This document shows, piece by piece, positions 1 to 3,950 of a stretch of DNA of 5,623 nt. Each line of letters begins with the position of its first letter. Position 1 is the first letter of the stretch. The stretch is from the NCBI GenBank assembly GCA_023393155.1, contig JAEWML010000087.1, positions 1 to 5,623 of the forward strand, given 5' to 3'. The notes under the pieces were generated by a model. It worked only from the letters and a program-made list of their open reading frames with translations. It did no database searches and was not told the DNA's origin. The position numbers and the translations under genes were made by a program. Source of the DNA: Bacillota bacterium (GTDB lineage: Bacteria > Bacillota > Clostridia > Oscillospirales > Oscillospiraceae).

Positions 1-224
1 TTCGCCACCGGCTGCTGCTGAAGCAGCAGCTTGAGGCACATGGCCTCAATATCTTTTTCCTGCTGGTCAATCTCCGTATCGGCCGCAATCGCCTTTTTCG
101 CAAGAACCGTGTCCTGCTTTTTCAGCGCTTCGATGGAGGCGGCAATGGCCGTTTCCACCTGCATACCCATCTCAATGAGCATGGTGTTGAGGCTTTCCAA
201 CTGCCGGTCAAACCTGCTGCGCAT
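1..224 (-). CDS. phoU: PhoU, phosphate signalling/uptake regulator (5' part only; rest is past the window edge)
   Basis: The first 74 codons are visible and the gene runs off the low-coordinate edge. PhoU is a cytoplasmic helical protein that binds metal clusters, restrains the Pst transporter and relays its state to the PhoR-type kinase. The visible part has the features of the first PhoU repeat: an all-helical, hydrophobic-heptad start ([20 protein letters not shown]), then an acidic metal-ligand stretch with D49, E51, D53 and E56, followed by DIEAMCLKLLLQQQPVA, which matches the family's conserved 'E..C..LL..Q.PVA' segment. The ATG start is supported by a GGGGAGG ribosome binding site (239-233) eight bases upstream. 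It overlaps the pstB stop by one base (TAATG). The position as last gene of the pst operon is the usual one and strengthens the call. The truncation comes from the window, not from a mutation. Confidence 0.93.
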   Translation of the reverse strand, partial: MRSRFDRQLESLNTMLIEMGMQVETAIAASIEALKKQDTVLAKKAIAADTEIDQQEKDIEAMCLKLLLQQQPVA

Positions 225-982
225 TATCCAAACCTCCCCGTAATGTAGTCTTCGCACCTCTGGTCCCTGGGCATGGAGAACACCTGCTCGGTTTCGCCGT
301 ATTCAATCAGCTCGCCCAGCAGGAAAAAGGCCGTCTTGTCAGAGATGCGGGTGGCCTGCTGCATGTTGTGGGTGACAATCACCACGGTATATTTCTTTTT
401 CAAATCCGCCATCAGCTCCTCGATTTTCGAGGTAGAGATGGGGTCCAGCGCGGAGGTGGGCTCGTCCATCAGCAGCACCTCCGGTTCCACCGCCAGCGCC
501 CGGGCGATGCACAGCCGCTGCTGCTGCCCGCCGGAGAGGGACAGGGCGCTTTTTTTAAGCCGGTCCTTCGTCTCCTCCCAGATAGCCGCGTCCCGCAGGG
601 CCTTTTCCACGATGCCGTCCAGCTTCAGCCGGGAGGTCACGCCGTGGGTCCGGGGACCAAAGGCGATGTTGTCGTAAATACTCATGGGAAAGGGGTTGGG
701 TTTTTGAAACACCATGCCCACCCGCCGGCGCAGGCGGTTCACGTCCTGCGTCGCATTGATATCCTCGCCGTCCAGCAGGAGCTTTCCCGTGATATGGCAG
801 CCCTCCACCAAATCGTTCATGCGGTTGAGGCACTTGAGCAGCGTGGATTTTCCGCAGCCGGAAGGCCCGATAAAGGCCGTGATCTCCTTCTCCTCGATGT
901 CCATGGTAACGCCGTGGAGCGCCTTGAAGTCATTATACCATAACTGTACGTCTTCCAGTTGAAATTTTAACATGTTTCTCAT
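224..982 (-). CDS. pstB: PstB, phosphate ABC transporter ATP-binding subunit
   Basis: This is the cytoplasmic ATPase that powers phosphate import through PstC/PstA. All nucleotide-binding motifs are intact in the 252-residue product: Walker [10 protein letters not shown] at 39-47, Q-loop Q93 in the PstB-specific [15 protein letters not shown] block, ABC signature LSGGQQQR at 149-156, Walker [12 protein letters not shown] at 170-180 with catalytic E174, and H-loop H205 in VTHNMQQA. The PFPMSIYDN and NMQQA blocks separate PstB from other ABC ATPases. The length is normal for the family. The ATG at 982 overlaps the pstA stop (ATGA), but the only Shine-Dalgarno-like run (AAAGGG, 988-983) abuts that ATG directly. 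The same run lies nine bases before the in-frame ATG of residue 4 (973), so translation may really begin there; MLKFQLEDV also fits the usual PstB N-terminus. The family call is secure; the exact start is uncertain by three codons. Confidence 0.97.
   Translation of the reverse strand: MRNMLKFQLEDVQLWYNDFKALHGVTMDIEEKEITAFIGPSGCGKSTLLKCLNRMNDLVEGCHITGKLLLDGEDINATQDVNRLRRRVGMVFQKPNPFPMSIYDNIAFGPRTHGVTSRLKLDGIVEKALRDAAIWEETKDRLKKSALSLSGGQQQRLCIARALAVEPEVLLMDEPTSALDPISTSKIEELMADLKKKYTVVIVTHNMQQATRISDKTAFFLLGELIEYGETEQVFSMPRDQRCEDYITGRFG
233..239 (-). promoter_or_regulatory. Ribosome binding site of phoU inside the end of pstB
   Basis: GGGGAGG on the minus strand, eight bases before the phoU ATG at 224. 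It is embedded in the last codons of pstB and decides the phoU start, which overlaps the pstB stop by one base. Confidence 0.8.
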
Positions 983-1887
983 CCCTTTGCGATTCTTTTT
1001 GCCAGCGCGGCCGACAGCGCGTTGATGCCCACCACCAGCACCAGCAAAACCACCGCCGTGGCGTATGCCTGCCCGGTATACAGCCCCTCGCTGGAAAGAG
1101 CGTACATATGGATTGCCAGCGTCCGTCCGGAGGCCAGAAGGCTGTTGGGAATCTGGGCGACACTCCCTGCCGTATAAATTAGGGCGGCGGTTTCGCCCAC
1201 GATGCGGCCCATGGCAAGAATTACCCCCGCCAGAATCCCCGGCGCGGCGGCAGGCAGAACGATTCTAAACACCGTGCGCAGCCGCCCGGCCCCAAGGCCG
1301 AAGGAGCCCTCCCGGTATGTGTCCGGCACGGCCTTCAGGCTTTCCTCCGCCGTGCGCATAATCAGGGGCAGAATCATGATGGAGAGGGTGAAGGTTCCCG
1401 CCAGCAGCGAATACCCCCAGCCAAGCCACGACACGAAAAACAAAGAGCCGAACAGGCCGTATACGATGGAGGGAATACCCGAAAGCGTCTCCGCCGTCAC
1501 CCGCACCAGCCGTACCAGACGGCTGCCCCGCTTTGCGTATTCCACCAGATAAATGGCGGTAAACAGCCCCAGCGGCGCGGCGATCAGCAGGGAGAGAAGC
1601 ACCATAAACACCGTTGTAACCAGCGCGGGCAGGAGCGAGACGTTTTCCGTGTTGTACTCCAGCGCGAACAGGGACGGCCGGAGATACGGAATTCCTTTGA
1701 CCAGAATGTGCCCGATGAGAAACAGCAGCGCCCCGAAGGTGAATATGGCCGCCAGCCATGGAAAAACGCGCAAAACGGCGTTCTCAATCCTGCGGGAAAG
1801 CCTGCCGAAAAAGGCCGCAGTGCAGCGCGCAATCTGGCGAAGCGGAGAGCCGACCTTATAGAAAAGGTTAATCAGGGTATATTTCAT
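979..1887 (-). CDS. pstA: PstA, phosphate ABC transporter permease
   Basis: One of the two membrane subunits forming the phosphate channel. The 302-residue product has a basic N-terminal cytoplasmic tail of about 40 residues (several Arg, Lys) before the first membrane segment (about 42-63). Further hydrophobic segments follow around 85-114, 135-180, 210-235 and 275-295. The coupling loop that docks on PstB is visible as the EAA-like block [20 protein letters not shown] at about 193-212, followed by the IVGETAAL segment typical of PstA/PstC. The [13 protein letters not shown] block is also a PstA hallmark. The start is well supported: GGAGG (1900-1896) eight bases upstream of the ATG, itself encoded in the last codons of pstC. 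The ATG overlaps the pstC stop as ATGA, and the pstA stop overlaps pstB the same way, implying translational coupling. The N-terminal tail makes it slightly longer than many homologues. Confidence 0.96.
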   Translation of the reverse strand: MKYTLINLFYKVGSPLRQIARCTAAFFGRLSRRIENAVLRVFPWLAAIFTFGALLFLIGHILVKGIPYLRPSLFALEYNTENVSLLPALVTTVFMVLLSLLIAAPLGLFTAIYLVEYAKRGSRLVRLVRVTAETLSGIPSIVYGLFGSLFFVSWLGWGYSLLAGTFTLSIMILPLIMRTAEESLKAVPDTYREGSFGLGAGRLRTVFRIVLPAAAPGILAGVILAMGRIVGETAALIYTAGSVAQIPNSLLASGRTLAIHMYALSSEGLYTGQAYATAVVLLVLVVGINALSAALAKRIAKG

Positions 1888-2747
1888 TTCTCACCCCTCC
1901 CCCGCAGCGCCGAAAACGACAGGTTGATAATCAGGATGAAGACGAACAGAACCACGCCGGTGGCAATCAGCGCCTCCCGGTGCAGCCCCTCGGCATAGCC
2001 CATTTCAATCACGATATTGGCGGTCAGGGTGCGGATGCCCTTCAGGATACCCGCAGGCATCCGGGCCTGATTGCCCGCCACCATGATGACGGCCATGGTT
2101 TCGCCGATGGCGCGGCCAATGCCCAGCACCACCCCCGCCAGCACGCCGGACTTCGCGGCGGGCAGAAGTACGCGGAACACCGCCCGCTGGTGGTTCGCCC
2201 CCAGCGCCACAGCTCCGTCATACAGCTCCTCCGGCACGGCGCGGATGGCACTCTCCGTAATGCCGATGACGGTGGGCAAAATCATCAGCCCCAGCAGCAC
2301 GGAGGCGGCCAGAATACTGCTGCCGTTTCCGCCAAACAGCTTCCGCACCAGCGGGACAATGGTCACCAATCCAAAAAAACCGTAAATCACCGACGGGATT
2401 CCCGCCAGCAGATCCACCGAGGGCTTTAAAACTTTGTATAGGGGCCTGGGGCAGATTCTGGCCATGAACACGGCGGTAAAAATTCCGACGGGCACGCCGA
2501 TGGCGACAGCTCCCGCCGTTACGTAGATGCTGCCCAGAATCATGGGCAGAATGCCGAAGGCGGGGGGAGTGTCGCTGGGCGACCACTCCCTCCCCAGTAT
2601 AAACTCCGGCAGGCCGATTTTTCCAATGGCCGGTATTCCGCCCGCGAACAGGAACAGGCAGATCAGCGCCACGGCCAGAATGCTGGCCAGAGCCGACACC
2701 ATGAATACTGCCCGCATGAGGCTTTCCCTCAAACGCTGCCCTTTCAT
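1884..2747 (-). CDS. pstC: PstC, phosphate ABC transporter permease
   Basis: The partner permease of PstA. In the 287-residue product a short basic N-terminus (MKGQRLRESLMR) precedes membrane segment 1 at about 13-36. An external stretch follows with the FILGREWSPSDTPPAFGILP motif, which is diagnostic for PstC (the 'W.P....FG..P' block). Then come the segment around 70-95, the LAGIPSVIYGFFGL block, and the EAA-type coupling loop EELYDGAVALGANHQRAVFRVLLP at about 173-196 with the GIGRAIGETMAV segment after it. The last membrane segment ends near residue 280. Six membrane helices are expected for the family. The ATG overlaps the pstS stop as ATGA and only a weak GGGA lies before it, so its translation probably depends on ribosomes finishing pstS. 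No damage or unusual composition is seen. Confidence 0.96.
   Translation of the reverse strand: MKGQRLRESLMRAVFMVSALASILAVALICLFLFAGGIPAIGKIGLPEFILGREWSPSDTPPAFGILPMILGSIYVTAGAVAIGVPVGIFTAVFMARICPRPLYKVLKPSVDLLAGIPSVIYGFFGLVTIVPLVRKLFGGNGSSILAASVLLGLMILPTVIGITESAIRAVPEELYDGAVALGANHQRAVFRVLLPAAKSGVLAGVVLGIGRAIGETMAVIMVAGNQARMPAGILKGIRTLTANIVIEMGYAEGLHREALIATGVVLFVFILIINLSFSALRGRGEK
1896..1900 (-). promoter_or_regulatory. Ribosome binding site of pstA inside the end of pstC
   Basis: GGAGG within a longer G-rich run on the minus strand, eight bases before the pstA ATG at 1887. It lies in the last codons of pstC (LRGRGEK) and gives pstA its own strong entry site, unlike pstC, which has only a weak site before its overlapping start. 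Confidence 0.75.
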
Positions 2748-3646
2748 TTTACGTTATCCCAAGAGGTGGTTTCTCCGGTGAAGATGCTCTGCACCTGCGC
2801 GCTGGTCATGCCGTCAGCGGGATTTTCCCGGTTCACCACCACGGCGATGCCGTCCAGCGCGATGGCGATATCGGTCAGCTTCTCCGCCTCGGCGGGTTTC
2901 AGCTCGCGGCTTGCCATGCCGATGTCGCACACGCCCTCCATGGCGGCGGTCATTCCGGCGGTGGAGTCGGTCATCTGAATCTCAATCTCCGCGCCCGAAT
3001 TGATGGCAAGATAGGCCTCCTTCAGCTTTTCCATCACCGGCGTGACGGAGGAGGAGCCGGCCACGGTGATTTTGCCGGTGGGCTTTGTCCCCGTGTAGGC
3101 GGGCGCGTTTGCATCCACGGCAATGTAGCTGCCGGAAACGACCTGCTGGCCCTCCGCAGAGAGAATAAAGTCGATAAAATCCTTGGCGAGCCCGGTGGCT
3201 TCACCGTTGGTTGCGATGTTGAAGGGTCTTGCGATGGCATAGGTGCCGTTTTTCACGTTTTCGGCGCTGGCTACCGTGCCGTCGATGGACAGGGCCTTCA
3301 CCGAGTCGTTCAGGGACCCCAGAGAGACATAGCCGATGGCTGCGGGGTCGCCCGCCACATTGCCCAGCATCACGTCGGTCTTGTTGGCAATAACAGCTTC
3401 CTTAGTGGTCATGTCCTTTTTGGTGCCGTCCTCGCCCTTTACCTCGATGCCGAAAAGCTCAATGAACGCGCCTCTCGTTCCGCTGCCGTCCTCACGGGAG
3501 ACCACGGTAATTTCGCCAAGGGACTCTTTTGTGTTGTCCGCGGCGGGCGTGCTGCCGCCGTCGGTTTTCGCGGGCTGTCCGCTGCAGCCCGCCAGGCTGA
3601 CCGCCGCGAGGACCGCCGCAAGAAACATGGTAATTGTTTTTTTCAT
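2744..3646 (-). CDS. pstS: PstS-type phosphate-binding lipoprotein with circularly permuted domain order
   Basis: This is the extracellular phosphate receptor of the transporter. Residues 1-21 are a lipoprotein signal peptide: MKK, a hydrophobic core, then lipobox LAGC with C21 as the lipidated residue. A Gly/Ser/Thr/Pro-rich tether follows to about 42. The binding domain carries all the blocks of short Gram-positive PstS proteins but in swapped order. Residues 45-175 are the normally C-terminal half: ITVVSREDGSGTRGAF (46-61, anion-binding R51, S55, G56, T57), DPAAIGYVSLGSL (100-112), RPFNIATNG (140-148) and ATGLAKDFIDFILS (150-163). Residues 192-300 are the normally N-terminal half: KITVAGSSSVTP (192-203), DSTAGMTAAMEG (227-238), DIGMASREL (241-249), DGIAVVVN (265-272) and IFTGETTSWDNVK (288-300). 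A linker near 176-191 joins old C-terminus to old N-terminus. The 300-residue length equals one complete domain, so nothing is obviously missing. The start is fixed by GGAGG seven bases upstream. The stop overlaps pstC. The receptor role is secure from blocks and context; the phosphate specificity of the rearranged protein is inferred. Confidence 0.93.
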   Translation of the reverse strand: MKKTITMFLAAVLAAVSLAGCSGQPAKTDGGSTPAADNTKESLGEITVVSREDGSGTRGAFIELFGIEVKGEDGTKKDMTTKEAVIANKTDVMLGNVAGDPAAIGYVSLGSLNDSVKALSIDGTVASAENVKNGTYAIARPFNIATNGEATGLAKDFIDFILSAEGQQVVSGSYIAVDANAPAYTGTKPTGKITVAGSSSVTPVMEKLKEAYLAINSGAEIEIQMTDSTAGMTAAMEGVCDIGMASRELKPAEAEKLTDIAIALDGIAVVVNRENPADGMTSAQVQSIFTGETTSWDNVK

Positions 3647-3653
3647 CTTTTTT

Positions 3654-3658
3654 CCTCC
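3654..3658 (-). promoter_or_regulatory. Ribosome binding site of pstS
   Basis: GGAGG on the minus strand, seven bases before the pstS ATG at 3646. It fixes the start immediately ahead of the lipoprotein signal peptide and is the main translation entry point of the overlapping pst genes. Confidence 0.85.
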
Positions 3659-3740
3659 ATATTGCGTATTCTTAAATTGATATTCTTTGTGAGTACAGCC
3701 TAAGCATACATAGCCGGAGTTAAAAACAAATGCGGCGCTG

Positions 3741-3757
3741 TGTAAAAACTATGTAAA
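3741..3757 (-). promoter_or_regulatory. Putative Pho box (two TTTACA repeats, 11-bp period) upstream of pstS
   Basis: On the minus strand TTTACA occurs at 3757-3752 and again at 3746-3741, separated by five bases; the matching units are TTTTACATAG and TTTTACACAG. Direct repeats of TT(A/C/T)A(C/T)A with about 11-bp spacing are the known binding pattern of the PhoP response regulator of Bacillus, and pstS is its classic target. The site lies about 95 bp before the pstS ATG. The downstream TTTACA could double as a -35 element; the best -10 I see 16 bp later is TTTAAC (3724-3719), which is weak, as expected for an activator-dependent promoter. A further TATGCT lies at 3708-3703. I cannot fix the transcription start. 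Confidence 0.6.
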
Positions 3758-3789
3758 ACCCCGCTTTCCTCCAATTTATAAAAGCGGGG
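3755..3789 (-). terminator. Second intrinsic-type hairpin upstream of the pst operon
   Basis: Nine-base arms CCCCGCTTT and AAAGCGGGG (3789-3781 and 3767-3759 on the minus strand) enclose a 13-base A/T-rich loop, followed by TTTT (3758-3755). The U tract is short, so it is weaker than the palindrome upstream. On the plus strand the stem is followed by GCGCG, so it would act only on minus-strand transcription. It may insulate pst from read-through, or attenuate a transcript that starts further upstream. Its T tail overlaps the first TTTACA repeat of the putative Pho box. Confidence 0.55.
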
Positions 3790-3910
3790 CGCGTCCGTAT
3801 TAGGTTTTGCGGATGAAACGGGCCTTAATTCCGCGGACCTGCGGGCCTGAGGGTTTGCGAAGCCGCGATACTCTCAGGGACTGCCGGTTCAAGTGCTGAG
3901 AGGCTCACGG
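3790..3910. other. Non-coding stretch between two terminators with competing small inverted repeats
   Basis: No plausible gene is seen here. The segment contains CTCTCAG (3871-3877), which can pair with CTGAGAG (3896-3902). It also contains CCTGAG (3846-3851), which can pair with CTCAGG (3873-3878). The two stems share 3873-3877 and so exclude each other. A third short pairing joins GCGGA near 3810 with TCCGC near 3830. I recognise no known riboswitch, tRNA or T-box signature, and no convincing promoter. The short stems could be chance in G+C-rich DNA. Confidence 0.25.
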
Positions 3911-3950
3911 AAAAAGCCGCCCGCCCCAAATTTGGGGCGGGCGGCTTTTT
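3911..3950. terminator. Perfect 40-bp palindromic, bidirectional-looking intrinsic terminator
   Basis: The 20-base halves 3911-3930 and 3931-3950 are exact reverse complements. The stem core is GCCGCCCGCCCC pairing with GGGGCGGGCGGC, closing over AAATTT, with an A run on one side and a T run on the other, so both strands give a stable hairpin followed by U residues. Its first base is the last base of the TAA stop codon (3952-3950) of the reductase gene, which it terminates. Because the pst operon downstream is in the same direction, the second orientation has no obvious gene to serve. Confidence 0.95.

Noticed and set aside
11..30. Inverted repeat of CTG/CAG triplets (arms 11-19 and 22-30)
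   Set aside because: It falls within phoU codons for LLLQQQ; Leu CTG/CTT next to Gln CAG makes such symmetry by itself.
368..943. Plus-strand open frame of 191 codons opposite pstB
   Set aside because: It is antisense to the fully conserved pstB motifs; a His/Gln/Gly-rich shadow reading of ABC ATPase codons.
2744..3646. pstS as a frameshifted or truncated pseudogene
   Set aside because: The frame is continuous, the signal peptide, both lobes and the ligand blocks are complete, the length is that of one full domain, and the stop overlaps pstC precisely. Reordering and not loss explains the unusual ends.
3775..3780. TATAAA on the minus strand as a possible -10 element
   Set aside because: It lies in the loop of the 3759-3789 hairpin, has no matching -35 element 16-18 bp upstream, and would place the start before the Pho repeats, which does not fit an activated promoter.
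3881..3905. GGTTCAAGT resembling a tRNA T-loop
   Set aside because: The flanking bases do not form a T stem, and no acceptor or anticodon arms are present.
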